Source: Macrocystis pyrifera
Lineage: Eukaryota > Sar > Phaeophyceae > Laminariales > Laminariaceae
Direction: 5' to 3'
DNA: 64,000 nucleotides
Assembly (NCBI GenBank): GCA_031763025.1
Contig: JASSKH010000026.1
Location: forward strand, 3,671,240-3,735,239
In this document: piece after piece, positions 52,671 to 64,000 of the stretch
How positions within the stretch are numbered: position 1 is the stretch's first letter
How the letters are laid out: every line of letters starts with the position of its first letter
The notes under the pieces: model-generated
What the model was told of the DNA's origin: nothing
The model's database searches: none
What the model saw: the letters and a program-made list of their open reading frames with translations, nothing else
Made by a program: the position numbers and the translations under genes

Positions 52671-53205
52671 TGCTCCTCGACCGAGGGTAGGTCGAGCTCG
52701 GGCATCATGTCGACCAGGTAGTGTCCAGTGAGGACCGGGGAGTCATTGACGCGAACCAAGCTATAACAGTAAGCAGTTGAGGATCGTCGGACAGGGTGAC
52801 CCCTGTCGCGCCCTCGTAGCGTAGATGGAAGCCTCCACCCGAAGCGGCGGGGTCGATGGCGTACACGGACATGTCTGTCGGGGCGTGGTGACCTAACTCC
52901 AGCTCGCCAAAAACGCGTTGATCAGACGGCCGAGGTGGCAGAGAGCGATAGGAGCGGCTATTAAAACGCATCTAGCTGTCACGTCCCAATAGTACTGCAT
53001 GCTGCATCACTGAGGGGGGAACCACGCTGGCCCAAACTGCGAGGGACCAAGTAGGCTCATTTTCTCGAAAAAATTGGACGCTCAGGCGCACACTCGTCGA
53101 AGTGTTCAGAGGGGCCGATTCGTCAACCCTCCCCCAAGAACGAGGGGCACATTTCTGATGTGCTGCGGACACCGCCGAGCAAAAAATAATGCGTAGACAC
53201 CGCAT
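52671..53205 (-). pseudogene. Gypsy relic: protease part (continuation of 40100-41483)
   Basis: Minus-strand pieces match the NADAR gypsy polyprotein between protease and RT: STSVRLSVQFFREN, SLAVWASVV, MQHAVLLGRDS, then (after a TAG) RFNSRSYRSLPP, FHLRYEG and LTGHYLVDMM. The similarity stops near 53170, before the protease active site, so whether this relative carried a NADAR domain cannot be told. The join EEHF to HFVSSGRQVL across the nested insertion restores a continuous reading. Confidence 0.85.
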
Positions 53206-54876
53206 TTACAGGGTCTGCGAGATATTGATTCAAATTTCATCTGGTCGACACTGGTATCGAGCTGTCGATCCAGTCGCCGTTGATCAAGAGTGTATTGCAA
53301 GGTATCTTGCGATAGCTTAAACTAGCGAGAACACGCCCACGGCTTTGGCTACCTATTCCGTGCGAGGTGTTGAACTCATATCTTCCTGGGGTGTGGGGGT
53401 AGAGGGGTTTGGCTAGGTTTGGGGCATGAGGTGTTTTTTTTCTTCGCCAGGTGTGGTGCACCCCCCAGCACATTGTTTCACGTGACCTGATGTATTACTT
53501 TCCTGGCATCAGTCAAGGCGTCTTTAATGGAGTCGTGCCGACCATGTTGAGCTGCGATTCTGTGGCCATGAAAACGACCAGATACATGTTGGTAGCGGCG
53601 TTGTACGTACACGGAGCGAGGTTCGGGGCCCGTGTTCGGAGCTAAGTGAGGGTGGCGGAGCCGTTGGTTGCTCTTATGGTAGCACTACTGTTATGCCAGG
53701 CAGCCCTACCTGAACACGCGTCGCTTGCCTCATACCGTTCACGGGAGCAAGTAAGAGCGCGGGGATATGATCAGGCGTTGAGATTGCTGAGAGAGGTAGT
53801 TTGAAAGTCGGGCTTAATCCTAAATGCGTACACCCTCCACTCGCTTGAGGATAACAAGTGCCTCGACGCTTGCGGGTGGAGGTGAATTGTCGGAAAGGAA
53901 ATCCGATGAATATAAGATGCACACCTGGGAGAGTGCGGGACATGTGTTTCGTAAACTAGTAACTGGCAAGAGTTCACAAAGACAGCCAGGTCAAGATACT
54001 GTATGGGGTAAACTGTCGAAGTTTCGGAAGAATCTCGGTTGTTGGGGGAGTGCAATGGTGTTGAACCATCGGGTGTGTCGTCCGAGAACCCGAACAGTAT
54101 AACCCAGACAGCGAAGGGAGGGAGATGCATTTATGACCAAGACTTGTGGGCATGACACCGAGTTTTAATACTGCGGTAGACATGTCAGCCAGCTGCTCTC
54201 CCTCCCAAGTCACAGAAAATGAAAATAATCAATGCAATTCGAAAGATATATGCAACAAATACATAAATTCTGGTAAATACAACAACACACCAGAGAGAGG
54301 CGTTCTACGATGGTAGAGGTTCACCCTAAATTTTCTGAGGCTCCTCTCTTGAGGAGCTCCATACCTCACCCAAAAACTGACTTCTTCAGCAAAAAATGAA
54401 ACTGCATCCCGATGAATGATCCCATGGACCAAGTACGTATATACAGAATCGTCATTTTTCGAAACAAGGTTGGCATTGCGACGGTTTTGGGTTCAGGAGC
54501 CCCATCATACAGAAAACATTTTAGCGGAAATGTGCTACCTCCATCGTAGAACGCGTCACCAGGACAGCAGGAGTTTAACCAGGATCAACGTACACTGTAG
54601 GCAGAAGGCATTATAGTAAGAAAACCTGGCCCAGGCCGAATTTCTTACTTGAGAAGGTTGGGGGGGGGGGGGGGGGGTACTCATTTGATGCTTGCCTTAG
54701 TCATTTGACCATTGACCACGCATCCCTTTCGAGACGGAGCACCGTTCCTATTCCTAACAGAGACACCTCCCACATTTGGGCGCTAATTACTTGAGAAGAG
54801 GGGCGCGTTATCCACTAATGCCAGTAAAAAAAACCCGAATTTCCTATTTTCCTATCGATCTCAGCCTTCCTTCCAT
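53206..54876. other. Gene-free stretch, nothing recognised
   Basis: Short frames only. A run of 18 G bases lies at about 54659-54677. Confidence 0.45.
54659..54677. repeat. Poly-G run
   Basis: An uninterrupted run of about 18 G bases after gaaggtt. Confidence 0.9.
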
Positions 54877-56125
54877 AGACTTGGCATAGATGCGTAGTCG
54901 AAGACCTTAGGGAGTTCCGCGCCACCGAAGAGTCAACGGAACTTGCTCCCTTGGTGTTTGGAGTTGAGACCGCACTGTGGCCCACTGCTGCAAAAAAGGC
55001 GGGGAAGTGGTACCGGGGGATCCTGGAAGCAGCCGAACGGTTCATGGTGAGGTGGCACGAGGCTGAGGCTGAGCTGAGCAGGCAGCGCCGCGCATCCGCC
55101 GTGGGTGGTGTCCAAGGGAATGGGGGGAGGAGGGGCAACCAGAGGAGTAGCAGAAAACCCGACCAAGGGAATGCGGAGAGGGGGGGGAAGAGGAGTAGCA
55201 GGGAAACTGCAGTGGACGAAAGTAGGAAGGAGATGGCAGATAGGGTAGCCAGGTACCGGGCAGACTAAGAAGTAGAACATGCCTATACTACTCGTACCAC
55301 CAACGGATACAGCTGGTTCGAACGTGGTCTTCCTTTGTCTTCCTGTCGTTTTTGTTTATTTTTATTTCATTTTATTGTCTTCGTTGCGGTGACCCTATGT
55401 GATTTTCATTTCTCTTCGTTTCTCCGATTGATAAGCCTTATTGAAGGAGTCGTGTGGCGTGGGTGGATGACGAGCCTGCTCTGCTTGTTTCGTACTGTCT
55501 GACGCCGAGGGGCCGGGCATAGTTGACGAACGCTGGACGATGGTGGCAGACAGGGTAGCAAGGTACCAGGCGGGCCAGCAGGGAGACCCTGGCTGTGCTA
55601 CTCGTACCATAAACTGCTGCAGCTACCTGGAGCATGCCTTGTGCTTTGTTTGATTTGACTGTTATTTTTACCTTGGTTCTTAGTCTTACTCTGTTGACGA
55701 CTAGTGGTGTTTTCTTCTTTTTTTTTTTTTTTCCAGCTCGTTCTTTTCAAGTGTCTGCCACGTCCCCTACGTGGGGGTACGATGGTTTGTTGCTATACTG
55801 AAGTATATATATATACCAGGTATATTGTTGTTTCTTTTTTTTGTTTCTTTTCTCTTTCGAATTGTCTTTGTTTTTGTTTTTGTTTTTTCTCTTTGTTTCG
55901 TTTTTGTTTCTCTAGGTCAAGGAATGTGTATGTCGTGCCTGTCGTACGCAGTATGATGACATGGCATTGCATTACATACGTGGCAACGTAGTATCTCTGT
56001 GGCGTAGCTTTGTGACCACAGAACTTGTATCTCTCTAGGTTTGAAGAATCGGCATGGACACTGGTTGTGCTGGATGTCGACGCGTAGAAAGAACGGTTTA
56101 ATGTGAAGAAAACCACAACAACAAC
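54877..56125 (+). mobile_element. LINE copy A, 5' truncated
   Basis: The sequence starts at agacttggcatagatgcg, matching 62203 in LINE copy B, and follows it through the end of the ORF (54879-55268, ending MADRVARYRAD and a TAA) and the whole 3' UTR to an ACA-type microsatellite tail (ccacaacaacaacat). It differs by scattered substitutions and in T-run lengths. 5' truncation is typical of target-primed reverse transcription. I could not fix the target duplication. Confidence 0.92.
54879..55268 (+). pseudogene. LINE ORF C-terminal fragment
   Basis: About 129 codons corresponding to the last 129 of the copy B ORF: TWHRCVVEDLREF, KKAGKWYRGILEAAERFM and a basic Gly/Arg-rich tail. No enzymatic motif remains. 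Confidence 0.88.
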
Positions 56126-56284
56126 ATTATTTTTTCTTGTTACGTATGCACACCTGGGACTGAATATTTCAACCAAGCAATTTTATGGCGTTATACGCAT
56201 GACCTGATATTATACTCGTGTATCAATGGTAGATAGTGCTGTTTGTTGACGTGTCCCCTTTTGCCATGGGAGGCGTTCGGCCTT

Positions 56285-56410
56285 TTATCATTTTATCGTA
56301 TCGTTATCGTTTATCGAATTATCGAAACTGTTATCGAAATACCGAACTTTTTTTCGGTTTGATAATGTATACCTGGTATATTTTATCGAACGATGTATCG
56401 AAAGTTTCGG
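56285..56410. repeat. TTATCG/ATCGAA-rich simple sequence
   Basis: The words ttatcg, atcgaa and cgatac recur every 8 to 20 bases. Confidence 0.7.
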
Positions 56411-56598
56411 TACGATATCCAACACTATTTTTTCCACCAGCGGCGGGTTGATTCACAGAAGTTCGTACGTTTGCACCTTGCTACGACAGGGTACAGGAGC
56501 AATGCATGTACGAGTTGCCTCGTAGAGACAAAGGTCGGGTGCGTATCGAGCAGTTAGGGAAATAGATCGTCGTGGCTTTGCAACAAAGCGATATCACT

Positions 56599-56730
56599 AT
56601 GGCTACATCCGATCACAGCGCAGAAGCAGAAGCAGCAGCAGCAGCGGCAGTTAGAAGAGCCACGGGGCACAACAACGGGGAAGAGCAAAAAGAGGAGGAC
56701 CTCATCGCCTCTCCGCCCGGCCTTTGGTGA
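56599..56730 (+). CDS. Small Ala/Glu-rich ORF, possible first exon
   Basis: 43 codons from an ATG: an acidic start, an alternating Glu-Ala then poly-Ala run (gcagaagcagaagcagcagc), a short basic patch (VRRATGH), then an acidic stretch (EEQKEED). The stop is formed by the word ggtgagc, which would also be a good 5' splice site just before it. It could be the first exon of a host gene or pure chance. No family is recognised. Confidence 0.2.
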   Translation: MATSDHSAEAEAAAAAAVRRATGHNNGEEQKEEDLIASPPGLW

Positions 56731-57856
56731 GCAAAGACAGACTACTTGCTTACGCCGATCCAGTCTTTTGGGACGCGTCAACTTGTCTTTCCGTCGTGTT
56801 ATACTTATTTTAGAGATTAGGGCGGCCAGTCAAGGGGGTCGAACCGCGGTCACTCGGATGCACCGCAATTTTCTTTTGAAGCGGGGATGAAAAGTACTTT
56901 ACATACCTACTGAAATATATGGGCCGTTTGAGTATTGATCTTCGTATGTAAAAGGTCCTCATGCTTCCGAACAAAGTAGTACCAAGTACCCGAATATTAC
57001 GGCAAGGATTGAACTTGCGTTCCGTCGCAGGGTGAGATCATGATGGGCGCCACACGCAATACGATCAAATCTCCACGCTAGCTCCTGCCTAGCATGATAC
57101 GAATGTAGAACTTAGTTCGGAGGCGCGCGCCGCGCATCTGACGCCTCGATTTCTGCGCTCTCGCCACTATTATATTTTTGCTTGTTTAAGTTCGGATTTT
57201 GAACTTTGAAGTGTCTTCGCTCCTCGCTCCTCCTGCTGTGACCGCTGAATGGACTGCACTGCTGTTGCACTGGTGTGGCGACGACTGATAAACTTCATAG
57301 GCTGCCGAGGATGGTGGTGAGGAGACACAGGAAAACGGCGACCATCATATGGACCGCTCTGATGGCAGTTTTTTTTGCATGTGAGTCTCGGCATCCGACG
57401 AACGCGTAGATGCACTACCCCTACGTATTCACACGAACCAGTACTATTAAATAGTGCTTCTACGGGGGAACATAGTAAATAGGACCTACGGTAGTACAGA
57501 CCAAAAACCTATATATTTGCCTATTTTTTCTAACAATATTTAGTCCTTTTTATTATGCCCCCCCGTAATACTAAAGTTATACCGGTATAAACTAGCTGAT
57601 GAGTACACAGCAGTAGTCAGTACGACAGACCGTAGTACTCTGCATCAGATACGAGAGTAGTGCGTACGACAATCGAACACTATCTGTATATACGTACTGT
57701 TGTTTTGGGCAGTAACCAAAAACGGGTATACCCGGTCAGTTTTCAGTCAAAAACGGGCACAACCTGGAACCAGGAAGTGAAAACACACCCCACGGGCCAC
57801 GCGATTGACCAAAAACTAATCGTACCCGCTTTTGAGGGACAATGACCAGGGTACAC

Positions 57857-58470
57857 CTACCTGTAATATATGGTGAATGATGAATTACTGTTTTTTTGCT
57901 TGGCTTTCAGCCGTTTTCGTTTTTTGGTTTTGCTTAACCCGGGCACCAGGAGACGCTCGGGTGCCTGAATTAAAAAGAACAACCTACGAAAGAAACAAAG
58001 AATCAATACCACTACAGAGTACAAACATATAATAGACAGAGTAGGACTAAGAACCGAGGGGAATACCAGGCAAACCGAAGCACAACAAAGACAAAAAGAA
58101 GCTCCCTGCACGTAACCGCAGCAGTTTGTGGTACGATAGCCAGGTTCTACTGTACCACCTACTACTGGTCGCTACCCTGTCTGCCGTCTGGGTCCTGAGC
58201 TCGCCAACTATGCCCCAACCCCGGAGCAGGTGCGTCAGACAATACGAAACTAGCGAAGATCGTCATCCACTTATGCCCCAAGACTCCTTTCATAAGGAAA
58301 GACAAGAAAAAAAAAAAAAGAAACATGAAAGTGCTAATAAGAAAATCGCGGAGGACCACAGAGCAAAAAGAAAAAGAAGACAAGGGAATGGAAGACCACG
58401 TTCGAACCAACGCGTGCCTTTACACATTCAGGTATTAATAGTACAACCCGAGTATCGTGGTAAGGGAACG
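57857..58470 (-). mobile_element. Old inverted fragment of the LINE 3' UTR
   Basis: Read on the minus strand, blocks match the 3' UTR of LINE copies A and B in order: ttggttcgaacgtggtcttcc, a diverged version of the cataagcc..gagtcgtgtgg segment, gggcatagt, gcagacagggtagc, gtaccacaaactgctg and cttagtcctactctgt. Divergence is far greater than between A and B, so this is an older copy, in opposite orientation. Confidence 0.75.
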
Positions 58471-59365
58471 TGATGCAGGTACTATCTGAACTTGCTATAA
58501 ATAAGAAGGTACTATTAATAATAGCTTTTCTCCCGGAGACTTATTTTAGTATAGTTTGATTCAAGGCATCAAGCCCACTCTCTTGTCCCTCAACTTATCT
58601 ATCTACTAGACAATTCTCCGAAGAACTTTCCTCGGGCGCTTGTCTACTCTCCTATCGGTTATCCTAACCATTGTCTGTTGTACTTCAAGGGAAAGTTCAG
58701 AGCCCCGGGGATACTCTTCGATTGTTACAGGGCTTTGATGCTATCAATTCGGCTATCCCATAACCACTATATACCACGATATATCATACTATTATTAATA
58801 TAATATGAATATGTATGTATACGCATATTTGTCAAATTTTCGCACTTTTGCCAACTTTTCTCTTCGCACGACGAGCACTTTTAGGCAAAGCACGAAGTAC
58901 ACGGACACGGGAAGCCCTGCCGGACACATTGGTCTAGGTCTCGGCGCGATCCGTGCACTCTGAAGCGCGTGGCAGGCGCTTACATTTTTTTTTCCGGCGG
59001 GAGTAGATAAGACGAGATTTCCCTGGTTTCGGTAAAGAGGCCTTATTTTGTACGTACGTATATCGGTACATTGTCATGCTCTCTGTTTCCTCCCCGCGGC
59101 TCTCATGAGAGCTGTGAGCACACAGCTCAGGCATATACCAGGAACACAACAGACAACATGCACAGATCCCATTGTTCCAACGCTGCCGCCCACACGCCGT
59201 GCGTGTTCGACACGCCCATATGCGCAGGTTGGTTGTGTCTGTCGGAGCCTGTCGTCCGCATTCCATCGTCTGCCATATTATCAGACGATGGGATATTTTT
59301 TTATCGGTATGTACTCAGGATGACGTATAAAAATATCCCATACATACATTTTTTTTGGGTTGTTG
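58471..59365. other. Gene-free stretch, nothing recognised
   Basis: AT-rich in part (58790-58830). The frames on both strands around 58934-59323 have no recognised motif. Confidence 0.4.
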
Positions 59366-59500
59366 CACGGTTTTCTCTTTCGAATTGTCTTTGTTTTTGT
59401 TTTTGTTTTTTCTCTTTGTTTCGTTTTTGTTTCTCTAAGTCATGGAATGTGTATGTCGTGCCTGTCGTACGCAGTATGATGACATGGCATTGCATTACAT

Positions 59501-62500
59501 ATGTCTATGCGCTTTGAGCTGGCTAGCAAATACGAGGCAGTTAATTTCGTCGTCGCGTATGCTCCAACTGATTGTACCAAAGACGTTGGACTGAAACGTA
59601 GCTTCTGGCAGAAGCTGGAGGACTTGGTGGAAAAGATCCCGACGAAAGAGTGTCTGTTTGTACTGATGGATGCCAACGCGCGAACTGGACAGAGGATGGA
59701 AGGGTGTGGTGATGATGAAAATAGAGTGCTTGGAGCATATGGGCGTGATGCTCGTAATGATAATGGCAGACGACTCCTGTCGTTCGCCACCAATTGCAAG
59801 TTAGCTCTCACCAACACGTTTTTCAGCACGCGCAAGGGTGGGATTTCGCATACACACAACGGCACCAGCCCGAGTGACCGTAAGCGGATCGACTACATCC
59901 TAACCCGTCAAGCCCATCGACCTAGAGTACAAGATGTTAAAGTCGTCCCACAGCCTCCTGCCCCAGCTAAGGCTGACTCAGACCACAACATCTTGTATGT
60001 CAAAGTCCGACTCAGTGGTCACTTTGCGTCCAACAGACAAATACGTAGACCGACAAAACGCCGAGAGTTCGACAGGCAGCTTTTTATGTCCGATGGAAAG
60101 TGTCGTGAACGAGTAGTCGCGAGGGTCGTCTCCACTCTCAACCAGCCTAACCATCCCCGTAATACGTCTGGCATGGTTGAGTTTTTCACTGCGGCTATTA
60201 TTGATGCGGTCGAAAAAGAGGTACCACCCCCTCCACGTCGCCACCGCAGACATGGATGGTGTGAGTCTGCCGAAACCGTGACCGCATTCATGTTAGCATG
60301 GACAGCGAGGGAGGATGCACGGCAATTCTTGCGTGCCCACCCCCAGGATAGAACCGCGTGGAAGACACTGAGATCTGCGTGTGCGAACCTGCAGAAGGTG
60401 ATTGCCGCAGGACTGCATGCGTACTTCGAAGCGTACCTCGCTGAAACCGAACGACTACTAGCGAACAACGACCAGAGAGGCTTTTACAAGCACCTTAAGA
60501 GTACGGTAGGATTGGAAGGGACTAAAGCGAGAAGCGAACAGTTCATTAGGGACGAGGATGGCACGCTGTTGCGGGATAAGGTGCGAATTCGTGAACGGTG
60601 GGGGAGGTTTTACCACAAACTTTTGAACACGAAATCGCTTAAACTCGATCCCACGATCATCGACCTCTTGCCACCACGACCGCTTAAACTGTCGCTCGGA
60701 GATGAACCATCCATGGACGAGATGACGGAAGCACTTAAGGGGATGTCAAACTGGAAAGCTGTCGGGCCAGATGGTCTCCCGGCCGAACTCCTGAAAATCG
60801 ACCACCCCGCATTCGCCCAGTGCTTTCACAACATCCTTGTCAATGTTTGGGTAACAGGAGAAGTCCCCCAGCAATGGAAAGACGCGATCATCAAGGTCCT
60901 TCACAAAAAGAAGGACCGAACTGATTGCAACAACTACAGAGGGATTTCGCTGGTTGCCCACGCAGGCAAAGTCTTGTTGAAAATCGTCGCGTCGCGCCTC
61001 AGCAACTACTGCGAGACCGAGGAATTACTCCCGGAGGAACAGTGCGGCTTCCGCCCCGCACGATCAACGATTGATATGTTGTTCGTCGTGCGCCGGTTGC
61101 AAGAGCTTGGAAGACAGAGGAAAATCCCCCTGTACTTGTGCTTCATCGATCTGCAGAAAGCGTACGACTCTGTCGACCGAGAGCTGTTATGGGAAGTACT
61201 CACACGTTTTGGCGTACCAACCAAGATGCTGAGAATTATCCGTAATTTCCACGATGGCATGCGGGCTCGCGTGCGTACGGATGACGGCGAGCACTCGGAA
61301 TGGTTTGATGTCACGCAGGGGCTGCGGCAAGGCTGTGTGCTGTCACCGTTACTGTTCAACGTATTTTTCGCTGCTGCGTTGCACGTCGTACTAGTACGCT
61401 TTAGCCATGACGAAGCAATCGTAAGGGATTTGGTCCAACTTAGTGATGCTGGAGTAGCCGGGACGGAGGAGCAGGAGCCGTTGACGTACGTGCGAAGGGC
61501 TGTATGGGGCATGTTGTACGCCGATGACGCAGGGATTGTCTCGAAGTCGGCTGAAGGGCTCGCGAAAATGATGACAGTCATCGTGACTGTCTTCGAAGCA
61601 GCAGGCCTTACGGTGTCGGAAAAGAAGACAGAGACTATGCTTCTACAAACGCCAGACCAGAAAACCCTCGCACCACCGCTCGTTATCGAAGCAGCAGGCC
61701 AGAGGTATAAGCAGACGGCCCAGTTTTTGTACCTAGGCGGCGTTATCCACGAAAATGCTGACCTCTCGCTCGAAATCGACCGACGGATCCGTCTCATGCG
61801 AGCATGCCTCAAACGGTTCGGCCCGGAGCTGTATGATAGGACGACCGCCCCCCTTAGCCTGAAAGTCCGAATGCTGAAGGCCGAGGTGATTGAGACCCTG
61901 CTCTACGGGTGTGTGACGTGGACCCTCAGAGCGGAACACTTTGCCAAGCTTCGAACGGCTCACCACCAAGTTCTGTTGCGAGTCATTGGCTTCCAACGCC
62001 GACTTCGTACTGACCATGCCACCCTCTCGTACGCGAAGGCCCTCAAGATGACACGTTGCGAGAGCATCGAAACGACCATCCGCAAACGGCGTCTCTTCTT
62101 CGCGGGGGGGGTGGCACGGCAAAGCAAGGATCGATTACCTAGCCGGGTGATGTTCGGGACGATTGCTGGTGGGGAGAACCCGAGACCTGGCGGACAGGTT
62201 AAGACTTGGCATAGATGCGTAGTCGAAGACCTTAGGGAGTTCCGCGCCACCGAAGGGTCAACGGAACTTGCTCCCTTGGTGTTTGGAGTTGAGACCGCAC
62301 TGTGGCCCATTGCTGCAAAAAAGGCGGGGAAGTGGTACCGGGGGATCCTGGAAGCAGCCGAACGGTTCATGGTGAGGTGGCACGAGGCTGAGGCTGAGCT
62401 GAGCAGGCAGCGCCGCGCATCCGCCGTGGGTGGTGTCCAAGGGAATGGGGGGAGGAGGGGCAACAAGAGGAGTAACAGAAAACCCGACCAAGGGAATGCG

Positions 62501-62593
62501 GAGAGGGGGAGGAAGAGGAGTAGCAGGGAAACTGCAGTGGACGAAAGTAGGAAGGAGATGGCAGATAGGGTAGCCAGGTACCGGGCAGACTAA
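59501..62593 (+). pseudogene. LINE endonuclease-reverse transcriptase, 5' truncated
   Basis: 1030 codons open. Residues 1-175 are the C-terminal half of an APE-type endonuclease: VVAYAPTD, FVLMDANARTG, RIDYIL and catalytic SDH at 160-162. The N-terminal half with the first metal-binding residues is absent. Non-LTR reverse transcriptase follows: AVGPDGLPAELLK, NNYRGISL, EEQCGFRPARSTID, FIDLQKAYDSVDR, GLRQGCVLSPLLFN and active site YADD at 673-676. The last 130 residues are basic and Gly/Arg rich. The enzyme nicks target DNA and primes copying there. The ATG at 59501 is formed at the insertion junction and is not native. I do not assign the LINE clade. Confidence 0.94.
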
Positions 62594-63464
62594 GAAGTAG
62601 AATATGCCTATACTACTCGTACCACCAACTGGTGCAGCTGGTTCGAACGTGGTCTTCCTTTGTCTTCCTGTTGTTTTTGTTTATTTTTATTTCATTTTAT
62701 TGTCTTCTTTGCGGTGACCCTATGTGATTTTCATTTCTTCCTTTCTCCGATTGATAAGCCTTATTGAAGGAGTCGTGTGGCGTGGGTGGATGACGAGCCT
62801 GCTCTGCTTGTTTCGTACTGTCTGACGCCGAGGGGCCGGGCATAGTTGACGAACGCTGGACGATGGTGGCAGACAGGGTAGCAAGGTACCAGGCGGGCCA
62901 GCAGGGATACCCTGGCTGTGCTACTCGTACCATAAACTGCTGCCGCTACCTGGAGCATGCCTTGTGCTTTGTTTGGTTTGACTGTTATTTTACCTTGGTT
63001 CTTAGTCTTACTCTGTTGACGACTAGTGGTGTTTTCTTCTTTTTCTTTTTCTTTTTCCAGCTCGTTCTTTTCAAGTGTCTGCCACGTCCCCTACGTGGGG
63101 GTACGATGGTTTGTTGCTATACTGAAGTATATACATATACCAGGTATATTTTAGTTTCTTTTTTTTTTTTTTTTTTTTTTTGCTTCTTTTCTCTTTCGAA
63201 TTGTCTTTGTTTTTGTTTTTGTTTTTTCTCTTTGTTTCGTTTTTGTTTTTCTAAGTCATGGAATGTGTATGTCGTGCCTGTCGTACGCAGTATGATGACA
63301 TGGCATTGCATTACATACGTGGCAACGTAGTATCTCTGTGGCGTAGCTTTGTGACCACAGAACTTGTATCTCTCTAGGTTTGAAGAATCGGCACGGACAC
63401 TGGTTGTGCTGGATGTCGACGCGTAGAAAGAACGTTTAATGTGAAGAAAACAACAACAACAACA
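59502..63464 (+). mobile_element. LINE copy B, nested in copy C
   Basis: About 4 kb, running from within the endonuclease domain to the ACA microsatellite tail (63450-63464). The host sequence acata is present on both sides (59497-59501 and 63465-63469), the expected target duplication. It is 5' truncated, since the endonuclease N-terminus is missing. The coding part downstream is undamaged. Confidence 0.9.
62594..63464 (+). other. 3' UTR of LINE copy B
   Basis: It contains a second, partial copy of the end of the ORF: gatggtggcagacagggtagcaaggtaccaggcgg (62861-62896) echoes gatggcagatagggtagccaggtaccgggcagac before the stop. T-rich pyrimidine runs (63030-63060, 63158-63182) and (TTTTTG)n follow, then a (CAA)n-type tail. 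Confidence 0.8.
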
Positions 63465-63617
63465 ACATACGTGGCAACGTAGTATCTCTGTGGCGTAGCT
63501 TTGTGACCACAGAACTTGTATCTCTCTAGGTTTGAAGAATCGGCACGGACACTGGTTGTGCTGGATGTCGACGCGTAGAAAGAACGGTTTAATGTGAAGA
63601 AAACAACAACAACACGG

Positions 63618-64000
63618 AGCACGGACACCGCCTAGAGAACAATACCCACAGCAGTGCACAGAGCGTGCTTACCTCCAGCTTCCTACAGCACCACAACCAT
63701 CCCTGCTGCCCAGCAGCAGCAGTGAGCACACCTTGCGCGTATGGATGATCGTACTGCGGCTCATTCGTACAGCAGCGTTCGTAATTACTTACAGCAGCAC
63801 ATACAAACTTACAGCAGTACATACAGTAGTAGTTCTGATTGCAGTGTGTCCTACATTGCTGATCGATAGATCCTAGAGCCAGCTGAAAGGGGATCAATAC
63901 ACGTACGTTCCTCGCGTTGCATTTTACAGCATTACTGCTGAATATGCAGTCGTACCTGTACAAACTACTCTACTGCTGTAGGAGATCGTGTAAATTGTTT
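63618..64000. other. Right-edge stretch, nothing recognised
   Basis: The short word acagcag or acagtag recurs around 63705-63850, a weak simple repeat. No gene is visible. Confidence 0.4.

Larger units (their letters stand above)
56126..57856. other. Intervening sequence, mostly unrecognised
   Basis: It includes an ATCGAA/TTATCG-rich simple tract (56285-56410) and a small ORF at 56599. The rest has no visible feature. Short direct phrases (aaaacgggtata, aaaacgggcac) occur near 57720-57760. Confidence 0.4.
59371..63612 (+). mobile_element. LINE copy C, 3' UTR fragment split by copy B
   Basis: 59371-59501 matches the terminal 3' UTR of the LINE (from tctctttcgaattgtc to gcattacata) and resumes at 63465 (acatacgtggcaacg) to the ACA tail at 63612. 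In copies A and B these parts are contiguous. The outer flanks carry a possible 5-base duplication cacgg (59366-59370 and 63613-63617). So a short 5'-truncated LINE copy was later hit by another LINE. Confidence 0.85.

Noticed and set aside
62863..63330. Second LINE ORF downstream of the RT ORF
   Set aside because: It runs from the duplicated ORF end through T-rich simple sequence; length differs between copies because of the T runs, and no domain is present.

Overview
This is a eukaryotic, non-genic window. I find no host gene that I can name, no rRNA and no bacterial-style operon. About two thirds is retrotransposon sequence: one Ty1/copia element, two nearly complete Ty3/gypsy elements, one gypsy relic split by a nested insertion, and several copies of one APE-type LINE. 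The rest is minisatellites, higher-order tandem arrays, tRNA-derived sequence and dispersed repeats. The host cannot be fixed from this sequence. A repeat-rich alga (for example a red seaweed) fits the Pro/Ser-rich linkers, the mixed base composition and the element types, but that is inference with low confidence.

Layout. 1-5019: repeats, including a CATGG-rich tract, a 69-bp TA-flanked mini-element resembling a Tc1/mariner (Stowaway-type) MITE, a tRNA-like head on the minus strand and a SINE-like body. 5020-11596: a minus-strand copia element (278-bp LTRs, TSD gtgct, about 98% identical LTRs) broken by several frameshifts and two in-frame TAGs. 11597-22940: tandem arrays and dispersed repeats. 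22944-37537: a minus-strand gypsy element (262-bp LTRs, TSD ccgg). Its polyprotein carries a NADAR/YbiA-like domain between the zinc-knuckle Gag and the protease. 37542-40100: repeats and a tRNA-Glu-derived SINE. 40100-41483 plus 52671-53205: one gypsy relic, split by a very young plus-strand gypsy element (41484-52666, 563/564-bp LTRs, TSD gaag). 54877-63612: LINE copies, including one inserted into the 3' UTR of another copy of the same family.

How the parts work. Both gypsy elements place gag and pol in the same frame, separated by a UGA, and have potential stem-loops just downstream. This suggests translational readthrough as a shared way of making Gag-Pol. In the young plus-strand element a second in-frame UGA lies between protease and reverse transcriptase. 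The NADAR domain in the minus-strand gypsy polyprotein is the most unusual content. The family is known to act on N-glycosidic bonds of ADP-ribosylated or riboflavin-pathway substrates, so a retroelement carrying it may use it to counter a host ADP-ribose/NAD-based response. That role is inference.
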